This document shows, one piece after another, positions 1-7,751 of a stretch of 33,011 nt of DNA (positions are counted from its first letter, which is position 1; each line of letters opens with the position of its first letter). A program made the position numbers and the translations under genes. Source of the DNA: an uncultured Lachnospiraceae bacterium (GTDB taxonomy: Bacteria; Bacillota; Clostridia; Lachnospirales; Lachnospiraceae); assembly GCA_946491665.1 (NCBI GenBank), contig CAMLYL010000032.1, forward strand, positions 1 through 33,011. Direction: 5' to 3'. The notes under the pieces are model-generated. The model saw nothing but the letters and a program-made list of their open reading frames with translations. It was not told the origin of the DNA and made no database searches.

Positions 1-35
1 TCAAGGTTTTTATTATATTTTGAAACAAAAAAACA

Positions 36-54
36 GGTAGTATTTGACACTACC
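36..54. promoter_or_regulatory. Probable TetR operator upstream of the TetR gene
   Basis: A perfect inverted repeat, GGTAGT-N7-ACTACC, lies 24 bases before the TetR start codon. A further TAGTG (61-65) repeats the half-site next to the ribosome binding site. TetR regulators usually repress their own promoter through such palindromes, so autorepression is the likely role (inference). No convincing complete -35/-10 pair is visible in the 62 bases available; the promoter may begin before the window. Confidence 0.45.
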
Positions 55-77
55 ACAAAATAGTGGGAGGTGACCAT

Positions 78-641
78 ATGGCCGCGCCAAGAAATGAGAA
101 TATTAAAGAAAAAATACTGACTGCAACAGAAGAGCTTCTTGCCTCCGAAAAAATGTCCGATATCTCCCTGGCGGATATCGCCCGGCAGGCCGGGATCGCA
201 AAGGGGACGCTCTACTATTATTATAAGAATAAAAATGACCTGCTGTTTGACATTACAGATAAATACCTGGGACAGCAGTACCAGGATCTGATCGAGTGGA
301 CAGAGGACGAATCAAAAGATACTTCCCTGCACCGCTTAATCAAATACGTGCTGCAGCGGGATGTAGATACCGCGAATCTGCGGCTCCACCTTTTTTACGA
401 CGCCGCAGCCGGAAATGAAGAACTGAGGAAACGTCTTCTGGAACGGTACTCAGATTTTGCTAAAATTCTCGCCCAGAAGATCTCGGAACGGACCAGCGAT
501 ATTTCTCCGGAATACCTGGCCTGGCTGCTTCTGCTCCTGTCAGACGGATTGTTTATCCACAAAACCATCCGGGATCCCCAGGTGGATGTGGATCAGTTCA
601 TCGCAGAAAGCGAAACCTATCTGGAGCGGATCCTGTCATGA
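78..641 (+). CDS. TetR/AcrR family transcriptional regulator
   Basis: One-component DNA-binding repressor of about 187 residues, the usual TetR length. The N-terminal TetR helix-turn-helix spans roughly residues 10-55, with recognition-helix text IAKGTLYYYYKNKNDLL, a hallmark of the family. The C-terminal ligand-binding and dimerisation domain is not conserved enough to suggest an inducer. I chose the ATG at 78 because GGGAGG at 65-70 sits at ideal distance; a GTG at 63 in the same frame overlaps that site. The gene ends tail to tail with the EamA transporter, with stop codons overlapping by six bases, so this exporter is a possible but unproven target. An inverted repeat just upstream suggests autoregulation. 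Confidence 0.9.
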   Translation: MAAPRNENIKEKILTATEELLASEKMSDISLADIARQAGIAKGTLYYYYKNKNDLLFDITDKYLGQQYQDLIEWTEDESKDTSLHRLIKYVLQRDVDTANLRLHLFYDAAAGNEELRKRLLERYSDFAKILAQKISERTSDISPEYLAWLLLLLSDGLFIHKTIRDPQVDVDQFIAESETYLERILS

Positions 642-1523
642 CGTTTTCGTTCTCTTTTCCGAAAGCAGCAGACCTGCCAGTGTCAGAACCGTGCCCACAC
701 CAATCATCCAGGTAAAAGGCTCATGGAGGATCAGAACCGAAGCAACCACAGTAATAAAGGGATCCAGGTAAATATAAATGCTGGTTCTGACTGCCCCCAG
801 ACGCTTCACGGCATAATTCCAGGTAACAAAACACAGGGCGGAAGCTCCCAGTCCCAGGAACAGGATATTCAGAAAATATACCGGATTGGCAAAACGGGTC
901 AGCTTCAGCTGGAAATCAGACACAAACAGAACCGGTACCATAAACAGAATTCCATAAAGGAAAGTCCGTCTTGTGGTCTGGATCACTGGATATCCGAAGC
1001 TGCTGATTTTTCTCGTCAGAATCGAATAGCAGGCCCATACAAAGGCCGCCAGCAATGCCAGCAGATCCCCCAGAGGATTAAATTCCAGAGCGGATCCGTT
1101 AAAACTGATCAGCGCAATTCCCGCCATGGCCACCAGGAAACCGATAAAAAAGTGTATCCGCAGTTTTTCCTCCTGTTTCAGAAACAGCCGTGACAAAATT
1201 GCTGTGAAGAAAGGAGCCGCCGAAATAATCACGCCCACATTGGACGCCAGGGTATATGTCAGCGCGATATTTTCCAGCAGGTAATACAGACATACTCCGC
1301 ACAGCCCTGCCGCCACGAAGGTCAGCTCCTGGCTACGCGTCGTTCCCTTCAGCCGCTTCGGACACACAAGGAACAGAACCGCAAGTCCCAGCAGAAACCG
1401 GAAAAACAAAATCTCCACCGGCTGAAAATCCACCAGCAGCACTTTTGTGGAAATAAAAGTCGTTCCCCAGATAAATATCGTAAACAGGGCCGCAAGGTGG
1501 CCCCTCAGCATGTGATTTTCCAT
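636..1523 (-). CDS. EamA/DMT-superfamily transporter
   Basis: Predicted inner-membrane exporter of about 295 residues with ten hydrophobic segments arranged as two five-helix EamA repeats. The opening (AALFTIFIWGTTFISTKVLL) and the second-repeat text (LLALLAAFVWACYSILTRKI) are typical of the RhaT/YdcZ-like drug/metabolite transporters. Substrates in this family include amino acids, metabolites and drugs; none can be assigned here. The start at 1523 is preferred because AGGAGAGA (1531-1538) precedes it; an in-frame ATG 30 bases upstream lacks such a site. The AraC gene ends 54 bases upstream on the same strand, so the two are probably co-transcribed and the AraC protein may control the exporter. 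Confidence 0.9.
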   Translation of the reverse strand: MENHMLRGHLAALFTIFIWGTTFISTKVLLVDFQPVEILFFRFLLGLAVLFLVCPKRLKGTTRSQELTFVAAGLCGVCLYYLLENIALTYTLASNVGVIISAAPFFTAILSRLFLKQEEKLRIHFFIGFLVAMAGIALISFNGSALEFNPLGDLLALLAAFVWACYSILTRKISSFGYPVIQTTRRTFLYGILFMVPVLFVSDFQLKLTRFANPVYFLNILFLGLGASALCFVTWNYAVKRLGAVRTSIYIYLDPFITVVASVLILHEPFTWMIGVGTVLTLAGLLLSEKRTKTS

Positions 1524-1577
1524 ACAAAACTCTCTCCTGTCACATTTTCTCATAAAAAGATATTCCTATCGTGAACT

Positions 1578-2390
1578 TCACGAAACAAAAATATCCCGAT
1601 AAACGCCGGGAGCCACCCCGATCAGCCGACTGAAATAGTTTGTAAAATGACTCTGATCGGAAAAACCGGTCTGCAGAGCCGCATCCACAGGAGCGGTGCC
1701 GTTTTTCAGCAGCTCCCGGGCCGCGCCGATGCGGATACTTTCCAGATAGCCATAGGGCGTAACTCCTTTTGACCGCGTGAAGGCCCGTAGTAGCGTGGAT
1801 TTACTCAGCCCGGCATGGCGGCAGATCTCATTCAGCCGGATCCGCTCCGTATAATGTGCTTCTATAAACTCACAGGTCCGCTCAATTTCCTCCCTGCATT
1901 CCGGAATACATTTTTCAAAAGGTTGTCCGTAACGCTGTATCAGCAATGCTGCCAGAAACAGCAGGACTTCCTCTTTTTTGAAATCCCGGAATCCGTTCAT
2001 AATCAGCTCATGAAGGGACTGCAGCTGACAGATCACTTCGTCATCCCGGATGACGGTTCCGGAGAATCCGGGCAGGGATCTTTCCCCTGTCGTCTCCCGC
2101 ACCAGCTCCAGCATAACCTCTTTGGAAATATTCAGGCTGCGGTAATCCAGAGTCCCATTGCCCGTCTGAACACAGGCATGATTATCCCCCGGATTGAAAA
2201 TAAGGATATCGCCTCTCCGTATCCTGTATTCCCGGTTCCTGCAGGACAGACAACGCTCCCCGTCCTCCACGAAACCGATCACATAATATTCATGAAAATG
2301 ATTGGGAAACGGCTGCATGATTCCCTTAAAGCGACAGGCCTCCACCTGCAGCTCCTCATCATAGACTACCGTTCTGGTTTCTTTTCTCAT
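1578..2390 (-). CDS. AraC family transcriptional regulator with N-terminal cupin
   Basis: A 270-residue regulator. The N-terminal part is an AraC-type cupin arm-and-barrel sensor (HFHEYY at 31-36 and PGDNHAC at 67-73 are the usual histidine-bearing cupin strands). The C-terminal 100 residues contain two helix-turn-helix motifs: LNEICRHAGLSKSTLLRAF, and the second ending in GFSDQSHFTNYFSRLIGVAP, the classic AraC signature. It probably senses a small effector and activates transcription; the nearest candidate target is the EamA transporter immediately downstream. The start is preceded by an AGAGG-like site. The effector is unknown. Confidence 0.92.
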   Translation of the reverse strand: MRKETRTVVYDEELQVEACRFKGIMQPFPNHFHEYYVIGFVEDGERCLSCRNREYRIRRGDILIFNPGDNHACVQTGNGTLDYRSLNISKEVMLELVRETTGERSLPGFSGTVIRDDEVICQLQSLHELIMNGFRDFKKEEVLLFLAALLIQRYGQPFEKCIPECREEIERTCEFIEAHYTERIRLNEICRHAGLSKSTLLRAFTRSKGVTPYGYLESIRIGAARELLKNGTAPVDAALQTGFSDQSHFTNYFSRLIGVAPGVYRDIFVS

Positions 2391-2414
2391 ACGCTTTTCC
2401 TCTTTCCGAAAGAC

Positions 2415-2423
2415 ATTGTATCA
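2415..2423 (-). promoter_or_regulatory. Candidate extended -10 promoter for the AraC gene
   Basis: On the minus strand the sequence reads TGATACAAT, an extended -10 element, 25 bases before the AraC start codon. No good -35 is found at the matching distance, which would fit an activated or weak promoter. Low-confidence call from motif alone. Confidence 0.35.
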
Positions 2424-2539
2424 TCCGGGAGAGAAAAAAGCTTGTAAAATATCTTCATTCTGCAGTAATATATGCTTCAAACAAAAATCATACCCGTACT
2501 TCCTGCCTTTTTCCTACTGCCCCCGTTTGGTCGCTTCCA

Positions 2540-2588
2540 ATAATAAACACAAACAGCCGGACAGCTGATTTTCTTTTAGTTGTCCGGC
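2540..2588 (-). terminator. Rho-independent terminator of the ABC/GNAT/DUF4097 operon
   Basis: Minus-strand transcript forms an 11-bp stem (2578-2588 with 2556-2566, one G-U pair, core GCCGGACA) with an 11-base loop, followed by a T-rich tract (TGTTTGTGTTTATT). It begins 10 bases after the DUF4097 stop codon. Confidence 0.7.
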
Positions 2589-2597
2589 AATTGTATT

Positions 2598-3257
2598 TCA
2601 ATTTTGGAAATCAATGGATATATCTCCATTATTACAGGATACATTCAGCGATTTTTCGCCGCCTTCCTTCTGCTCCGGCAGACTGCTCTCACCCTTTTTC
2701 ATTTCAGTCTGAATGGAAAAATCATCATAGCTTCCTGCAATCGTACCGGAAATATCTCCATTCTTGGCATCCAGGGTCAGACCGCTGCCCGCATCCAGGT
2801 TTTCAAAATCAATATTTCCTCCATTGGAAGAAAGATTAATACTGCCGGTAACAGCCAACGGGGAAAGTGTGATATCTTCGTTCGTTGTGGACAGGGTTAG
2901 GTTTTCCAGAAACCCCTCCGGTATCTGAAGGGATATTTTCCGATCATCGGCAGAGGCTTTTACACCAACATAATCCGTCCAGTCTTTATCGCTTGCACTT
3001 GTCATAGTCAGCACATTTTCATCAGAAACAGAAATATCGTAATACTCCTCGCCGCTTTCATAATAATGAATATGAACCTGGTCGTCCTCAGACAATGATA
3101 CTTCAATCTCTCTGTCCTGTACATCAAGATTAATCTCCTTGATCTGGGTATCTGAGGTATAGCTTTTTGCCTCAAAGGATCCACTGCTGCCCGAACAGCC
3201 AGCAAGAACAGAACTTCCCAACACAGCGCTTAATACAAGTAAAATAATTTTCTTCAT
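2598..3257 (-). CDS. DUF4097-type beta-strand-repeat lipoprotein
   Basis: A 219-residue exported lipoprotein. A lysine-containing signal peptide ends in the lipobox LAGC (Cys21). The mature part is a run of short beta strands with recurring N-G-D-I-S/D pattern (TTNEDITL, SSNGGNIDF, AKNGDISGT, NNGDISIDF), the mark of DUF4097/DUF4098 adhesin-like repeats. The biochemical role of the family is unknown; members often sit beside sensors or ABC transporters. It is the last gene of the MerR-linked ABC operon, starting 31 bases after the GNAT gene, with a good AGGAAT-type ribosome site. A cell-surface role linked to envelope stress is possible but is inference. Confidence 0.85.
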   Translation of the reverse strand: MKKIILLVLSAVLGSSVLAGCSGSSGSFEAKSYTSDTQIKEINLDVQDREIEVSLSEDDQVHIHYYESGEEYYDISVSDENVLTMTSASDKDWTDYVGVKASADDRKISLQIPEGFLENLTLSTTNEDITLSPLAVTGSINLSSNGGNIDFENLDAGSGLTLDAKNGDISGTIAGSYDDFSIQTEMKKGESSLPEQKEGGEKSLNVSCNNGDISIDFQN

Positions 3258-3288
3258 AGTGATTCCTCCATATTGTTATAAATCAGAT

Positions 3289-3735
3289 TTACAATTCGAA
3301 TTCATAGTAGTGCCTGCCATTTTCATCCGTCTTTCCCGTAAAACAGAATCCGGAAGAAAGACTCAGGTTTTCAGCAATTTTGTCCGCGTCATCCGTCATT
3401 AAGATTACTTTCCTGACGCCCTGGATTCTCAGACCTCTCAGGATATGTTCCAGGGCTTTTTCCTCAAACCCTTTATGATGAAACCGGTCGTCTATCATAA
3501 AGCGGCAGATCGCCGCCGTTTCAGCATGGCGCTCCGGACGTTTATACATGAAAAAGCCGATCAGCACCTGATTGTTATAAATTGCGTTGAAGTGCATTTC
3601 CGGGTCATATCCCGCCTCCGCTATGGAAAGCGCATTGCGGTAAGAATGTCTCTCTGCCGGAACATCATCCCGGTCTGTTGTCAGTCCGCACACGGCCTGT
3701 ATATTTTGTCTGTCTACTGCTTTTATCCGGATCAT
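3289..3735 (-). CDS. GNAT family N-acetyltransferase
   Basis: A 148-residue protein with the GNAT fold pattern: a central beta strand and turn (ICRFMIDDRFHHKGFEEKAL, around residues 84-103) in the position of the acetyl-CoA-binding motif A, followed by the VRKVILMTDD strand and a terminal GFCFTGKTDENGRHYYEFEL stretch usual for spermidine/BltD-like acetyltransferases. The motif-A loop (HHKGFEE) departs from the normal Q/RxxGxG/A consensus, so activity is less certain than the fold. It starts 15 bases after the ABC permease gene with a GGGGAGG site and belongs to that operon. Substrate unknown; polyamine or drug acetylation is possible. Confidence 0.75.
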   Translation of the reverse strand: MIRIKAVDRQNIQAVCGLTTDRDDVPAERHSYRNALSIAEAGYDPEMHFNAIYNNQVLIGFFMYKRPERHAETAAICRFMIDDRFHHKGFEEKALEHILRGLRIQGVRKVILMTDDADKIAENLSLSSGFCFTGKTDENGRHYYEFEL

Positions 3736-3750
3736 ACCTGTCCTCCCCGT

Positions 3751-4398
3751 CTACAATGTCTTTCTTTTTAAAACCGCAAGCCCTCCGAGAGATAAAGCAG
3801 CGCTCAGCAGCAAACAGATACAGATATGTGGGACGGCATTGCCGTTCAGCATGATAAGCTGAAAAAATCCGGCCAGAACAGCGCGCAGCGGCGCAATAGG
3901 CGTAAAGACGCAGATGATCACAACTAATATTGCGTCTGTCAGCCACCCATACCAGTGCGCCTGCATGGAAAGCAGCACATGAAGGAACACCATCAGAAGC
4001 AGCAAAAAGAGCATCTGCTGCAGTGCGGCAGCGGCTATCCCGTTTTCCGTCCATCTGCACACATCCATCAGATTGATTACCGTCCGGGCGGAATATACAG
4101 GGTCAATTACCAGATGTATCATCGTATTGACAAGAGAAATACCGGCTGCCAGAATCACATAGCTGATCAGACAGCCCAGAAAATAATCTTTTTTACTTGC
4201 CCCCAGATGCATCAGCTTTGTAAAATCATAAAACACAAAGAAGAACGGGGTCAGACCGGCGAGCAGCCAGGTATAATTTCCATTGCTCAGCGCAGTTTCG
4301 CCGGAAGATGTGGCGCAAAGCACCACAATCGCCGTGAGAATGAAACTTACTTTATTGCTTGCAAGCAGACGTTTTACGATTGCGAAATTAACTGTCAT
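3751..4398 (-). CDS. ABC transporter permease subunit
   Basis: A 215-residue integral membrane protein with about six hydrophobic helices and no enzyme motif. It is translationally coupled to the upstream ATPase gene through an ATGA overlap (4395-4398), which identifies it as the membrane partner. Its layout resembles ABC-2-like permeases of small exporters (for example the Ytr-type systems of Firmicutes), but sequence identity to a named family is not obvious by eye. Together with the ATPase it probably exports a drug, peptide or lipid-like molecule sensed by the divergent MerR protein (inference). Confidence 0.75.
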   Translation of the reverse strand: MTVNFAIVKRLLASNKVSFILTAIVVLCATSSGETALSNGNYTWLLAGLTPFFFVFYDFTKLMHLGASKKDYFLGCLISYVILAAGISLVNTMIHLVIDPVYSARTVINLMDVCRWTENGIAAAALQQMLFLLLLMVFLHVLLSMQAHWYGWLTDAILVVIICVFTPIAPLRAVLAGFFQLIMLNGNAVPHICICLLLSAALSLGGLAVLKRKTL

Positions 4399-5246
4399 CT
4401 CAATGCACCTCCCTTATGCCCGACCATCTGTATAAAGAAATCCTGCAGAGACAGCGTCCGGATTTCCAGTGAAGCCGTCTGTTCCGGCGGATTATCGAAA
4501 ATATAACTTGTGGCGAGACCACCGACAGTATCCTGGCCGATGACATTCCGGTCCCGGACCGCGGCCTCCACGTCTTTCTGCAGTCCGCTGATGCTGAACG
4601 CTTTTGTTTCCACCGCCTGCAATGTATCAAAAAAGCAGACCTTTCCCCGGTCAATGATAATCAGCTTCTGGATCGTCTTTGCAATTTCCTCAATAATGTG
4701 TGTGGATACGATAATAATCCGCGGGTGCTTCTGAAAACTTTCTGTCAGCATATCGTAAAACTCCACACGCATAATTGCGTCAAATCCCAGAACCGGTTCA
4801 TCCAGAAGAATCACATCTTTATTGCTTGCCAGACAGATAATCGTCGAAACCATGGTTTTCATACCGAGGGAAAGATGGTTAAACTTCTTTTTCCCCTCCA
4901 GTTCAAAACGATCCATCATTTCCAGAGCAAAGTCATAATCATATTCGGGATTTACTTCGGAGGCAATCCTCAGCAGCTTCCACACCGGAAGATTAAAATG
5001 CTTTGCAAAGTTTTCGATATAGCTGACGCCTGTATCCAGCGTGGATGTGGTGATTGTCTTTCCGTCAACTTTAATCAGGCCGTCTGTTATGTTCTGATAT
5101 CCGGCAATGGATTTCAGAAGTGTCGTTTTGCCTGCGCCGTTTCTGCCAAGCAGGCAATAAATCCCCGGCTCCTCAACGGTAAGGGTAATATTTTTCAGTA
5201 CAGTCGCCTGCCCGTACTGCTTTGTTACTTGTCTGAGTTCTATCAT
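4395..5246 (-). CDS. ABC transporter ATP-binding protein
   Basis: Cytoplasmic ATPase of 283 residues. Walker A is GRNGAGKTT (34-42), Walker B is VILLDEP (145-151) and the switch histidine lies in VSTHIIEE (His183). The signature motif is LSLGMK rather than LSGGQ, as in Ytr/Bcr-like exporters. The start at 5246 is supported by GGAGG at 5256-5260; an in-frame ATG eight codons upstream overlaps that site. First gene of the operon ATPase-permease-GNAT-DUF4097 and read from a MerR-type promoter (5313-5343). A drug or peptide exporter is the best guess. Confidence 0.92.
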   Translation of the reverse strand: MIELRQVTKQYGQATVLKNITLTVEEPGIYCLLGRNGAGKTTLLKSIAGYQNITDGLIKVDGKTITTSTLDTGVSYIENFAKHFNLPVWKLLRIASEVNPEYDYDFALEMMDRFELEGKKKFNHLSLGMKTMVSTIICLASNKDVILLDEPVLGFDAIMRVEFYDMLTESFQKHPRIIIVSTHIIEEIAKTIQKLIIIDRGKVCFFDTLQAVETKAFSISGLQKDVEAAVRDRNVIGQDTVGGLATSYIFDNPPEQTASLEIRTLSLQDFFIQMVGHKGGALR

Positions 5247-5281
5247 GCAGCCATTCCTCCCAAACAGCATTGAAAAATTTA

Positions 5282-5310
5282 TTGATTTTCACAAGATCCT
5301 GCGCTAAAAT
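5282..5310 (+). promoter_or_regulatory. merR-type gene promoter
   Basis: TTGATT (5282-5287), 17 bases, TAAAAT (5305-5310). The MerR palindrome at 5320-5340 begins about ten bases after this -10, so bound regulator would cover the start of its own transcript, giving autoregulation. The two -10 elements of the divergent promoters are only two bases apart, so the promoters compete face to face. Confidence 0.7.
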
Positions 5311-5312
5311 GG

Positions 5313-5343
5313 ATTTTAAACCTTTGTGTAACGCAAAGGTCAA
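5313..5343 (-). promoter_or_regulatory. MerR-controlled promoter with 19-bp spacer
   Basis: Minus-strand -35 TTGACC (5343-5338) and -10 TAAAAT (5318-5313) are separated by exactly 19 bases. The spacer contains most of a perfect palindrome, ACCTTTG-N7-CAAAGGT (5320-5340). Overlong 19-20 bp spacers with a central dyad are the defining feature of promoters that MerR-family activators unwind. The divergent MerR gene is therefore the expected activator of the ABC operon. Confidence 0.8.
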
Positions 5344-5359
5344 TAGGAGAAAATAGAAA

Positions 5360-6142
5360 ATGAAGAAATATTTTTCAATCGGAGAAGCCGCAAAGGCTGT
5401 CCATACAACCAGCGAAACACTGCGGCACTATGACCGCATTGGATTAGTAAAGCCAGGTAAAAAAGACGAATGGACCAATTACCGCTATTATACAGAAAAG
5501 GACATTGTTCGTCTGAATACGGTGCGCGCCCTGCAGGTCATGGACTTATCTTTACAGGAAATAAAAAAGGTCCTGGAATATGATGACCTGGAAAAAATTG
5601 TGGATTTTTTACGGCAGGCAGAGAAAAAAGCCGACCAGAAAATAGAAGCTTTAGAATATAGTAAACTAAAAATTCAGCGCGCCCGGGAGGACTACGAAAA
5701 AAAATTGCAGAAACAGGAAAATCTGAAGGGCCCTGTCCTCAAAGACATTCCAGAACGCGTGATTCTGCTTTCCGATACTCTGGAAGAACCGACCCTTGAT
5801 AATCTCTGGAATTATCTCAGCCATTTTTACGATAAGGTTACGCCCGCCCGGAAAGATGAGTTTTCCTTTGAGGATCTGGCAGGCATATACACCGGAGACG
5901 GAATCACAAGGCTCTTCGCCGTCTGCACCCGTTATGCGGATATCGATGGTTTGAAGGTTCTGCCGGGCGGAAAATATCTCTGCGCCGATTGTACCGAAGA
6001 AAACCGGGAACAGATACTAAACAAGATCCTGCGCACCGCTCGGACAGAATACGGCGTGGAACCGTCCTTTACTGTGCAGCTGGTCGTCGTATCGGGCATT
6101 CTGCAATGGAATTACGAAGTACAGGTCTGTATTGAGAAATAA
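5360..6142 (+). CDS. MerR family regulator with C-terminal effector domain
   Basis: A 260-residue regulator. Residues 1-70 form the winged helix-turn-helix typical of MerR (FSIGEAAKAVHTTSETLRHYDRIGLVKP, then NYRYYTEKDIVRLN). A charged helical segment (about 80-120) is the dimerising coiled coil. The C-terminal region (about 135-260) resembles the BmrR/GyrI-like small-molecule sensing domains, which bind drugs or lipophilic compounds; no metal-binding cysteine cluster is visible, so a metal sensor is unlikely. It is divergent from the ABC operon and both share the control region at 5282-5343. Ligand unknown. Confidence 0.92.
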   Translation: MKKYFSIGEAAKAVHTTSETLRHYDRIGLVKPGKKDEWTNYRYYTEKDIVRLNTVRALQVMDLSLQEIKKVLEYDDLEKIVDFLRQAEKKADQKIEALEYSKLKIQRAREDYEKKLQKQENLKGPVLKDIPERVILLSDTLEEPTLDNLWNYLSHFYDKVTPARKDEFSFEDLAGIYTGDGITRLFAVCTRYADIDGLKVLPGGKYLCADCTEENREQILNKILRTARTEYGVEPSFTVQLVVVSGILQWNYEVQVCIEK

Positions 6143-6179
6143 CACAGGAAGGGCTCTGTCCGCAGTGACCGCAGTATAA

Positions 6180-6535
6180 AATCATGTTTTCTTTCTGCAG
6201 CAGAGACTGCATATGAATATAATCTATAACGAGCTTCTATGCCGCGGATACTCAGTAGATGTCGGCGTAGTGGCAGACCGGACCGGCGGTGGAAATGTGC
6301 AGAAAGAAATTGACTTTATTGTAAATGATGCAGACAAGAAGATCTATATCCCGTCTGCATTTCGTATGGATACCGATGAAAAAGAATCCGACGAATTAAA
6401 GTCACTGATGCTTACGAAGGATTTTTTTAAAAAGTCGTTGCACGCATGAATATTCCACACAATTTTTATGACAATAACGGCATTTCCCATTGCAATCTGA
6501 TTGATCTGCTGCTGGACAGAGTAGATCTGTTCTGA
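6180..6535 (+). pseudogene. C-terminal remnant of a DUF4143 AAA-type ATPase, frameshifted
   Basis: Translation from 6213 (NIIYNELLCRGYSVDVG, then KEIDFIVNDADKKIYIPSAF) matches the C-terminal nuclease-like DUF4143 region of the COG1373 ATPases. The frame stops at 6449, but the next frame continues homologous text (VVARMNIPHNFYDNNG ... LIDLLLD) to a stop at 6533-6535, so there is a frameshift near 6430, next to a T7/A5 run. The P-loop half is absent; upstream an in-frame stop at 6177 closes the fragment. This is a dead remnant, from a different subfamily than the intact copy at 31655-32878. Confidence 0.75.
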
Positions 6536-6572
6536 ACAGCACCAAAATCTCAATATGATTTCATATCGTTTT

Positions 6573-6602
6573 AAGGAGCGGCCTGCCTGCCGCTTCTTTT
6601 TC
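6573..6602 (+). terminator. Rho-independent terminator
   Basis: A 10-bp stem (AAGGAGCGGC with GCCGCTTCTT, one G-U pair), CTGCCT loop, followed by TTTT. It lies after the DUF4143 remnant and isolates the next gene. Confidence 0.75.
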
Positions 6603-6730
6603 ATAACATCTATGCTTCACAAGAAGCAGACAGAATACAATGTAGTGTGTATAATAACAATGTAGACAGAAAAGCTATATGGCTTCATCTGTACACGACT
6701 CATATAACAGGAGAAAGGAGAATACCAAAA

Positions 6731-7129
6731 ATGAAACATAAAGTAAAAGTAACCGTACTTGACAAAAAGTTATATCCGGAATTGCAGCAGGAATATTGTG
6801 CTGATCCGGCGTCAGGAGCCTGTCCCTGCTACAATGTAGGCGATGAATTTATTTTTTACCGGGACGATGAAAGAGATGATTTCTGGCATACAGGACTTAA
6901 TACGCTGACAAAAACAGATGGTAATCCGGATACAGTAGCGGGTGGTCCAAAATTACCTTTTTGTTCAGAAGCATGGGACGCTATCGCCCGATATATCTAT
7001 GCCGGACTGCAGGGCGGTTCCATTATGCGCGGCTGGATGAAAGAAGAAAACACAATGATTACCTGCTGCTCAGACGGTACAAGACCTGTCATTTTTAAAA
7101 TCGAAAGAATTGATTATGAAGATGCATAG
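6731..7129 (+). CDS. TIGR04076 family protein
   Basis: A 132-residue cytoplasmic protein. The order of conserved blocks (VKVTVLDKKLYPELQQEY, then GACPCYNVGDEFIF, PFCSEAWDAIARYIYA, and CCSDGTRPVIFKIERI) fits the TIGR04076 family of small Firmicute proteins of unknown function with conserved cysteines. The ATG at 6731 follows GGAGAAAGGAG at good spacing; a longer ORF beginning at 6647 has no ribosome site and starts in the promoter area, where a TATAAT (6650-6655) is seen. Monocistronic, followed by a terminator. Cys-rich motifs suggest metal or redox chemistry, but no function is known. Confidence 0.85.
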   Translation: MKHKVKVTVLDKKLYPELQQEYCADPASGACPCYNVGDEFIFYRDDERDDFWHTGLNTLTKTDGNPDTVAGGPKLPFCSEAWDAIARYIYAGLQGGSIMRGWMKEENTMITCCSDGTRPVIFKIERIDYEDA

Positions 7130-7202
7130 TCCATAAAATGAATCTTCGTGTTTCCTGTTAAACTGAAAAAACTGATATAAAACATGGCATTTATCACTTT
7201 GG

Positions 7203-7236
7203 ACAGAGCCAATTTCTGAGGCTCTGCCCTTTCTTA
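7203..7236 (+). terminator. Rho-independent terminator of the TIGR04076 gene
   Basis: CAGAGCC (7204-7210) pairs with GGCTCTG (7220-7226) around a 9-base loop, followed by CCCTTTCTT. It lies about 75 bases after the stop codon. Confidence 0.6.
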
Positions 7237-7292
7237 TATTATAATGAAGACGATTACCAACAGACTGGGTTTGCCTCCCATTTAACTGCCAT

Positions 7293-7705
7293 TTACAGAT
7301 CCGCAATCTGCCGGATCCATTTATCCACATCTTTTTCCGGCGTTACCATTTCCGCTCCGCCGGTGGAATCAAACTGAATTGCCATCTCATGCGAAAACTG
7401 AGCCCCTTTGCAGGCAGCTTTCATATCCCTGATTACATGTCCCGGCCATCCGCCATGGGTCTGGAAGGGAATCACGGTTTTCCCTTTCCAGTCATGGGCT
7501 GTGAGAAAGGTAAGCACTGCCGGCGCCATGGTATACCACCAGGTTGGTGTCCCCACAACAATCACATCATAATCCTCCGGATTTACAGACAATGTTTTTA
7601 TCTCCGGCTTATATCCGCGCCCGTGGCTTCCTGTATCTGCCGGGCAATCCGCCGTGTATTTCCATTAGAAATAGAATAAAAAACAATCAACATTTTCTTT
7701 TTCAT
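7293..7705 (-). pseudogene. Flavodoxin, broken by an internal deletion
   Basis: The start at 7705 has a GAGGA site and encodes a normal flavodoxin N-terminus (MLIVFYSISNGNTRRIA, the FMN-phosphate loop) running to EATGAD. The text then jumps in another frame to GYKPEIKTLSVNPEDYDVIVVG and on through TPTWWYTMAPAVLTFL to the normal C-terminus at 7293. Family members carry about 25-30 residues between these points, so an out-of-frame deletion removed them near 7605-7615 and left a stop (SRR*). The second part could only be made by internal initiation. It is the third gene after the Fe-S aldo-keto reductase and the intact flavodoxin. Confidence 0.85.
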
Positions 7706-7751
7706 AATATAATTCCTCACTCATAAGTTGAAGCTGCCGCTTCGTATCATA

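Noticed and set aside
63-77. GTG start five codons upstream of the TetR ATG
   Set aside because: The GTG overlaps the GGGAGG ribosome site that is ideally placed for the ATG at 78.
1099-1456. Several ORFs of 60-70 residues on both strands
   Set aside because: They lie inside the EamA gene in other frames, have no family-like sequence and no suitable ribosome sites.
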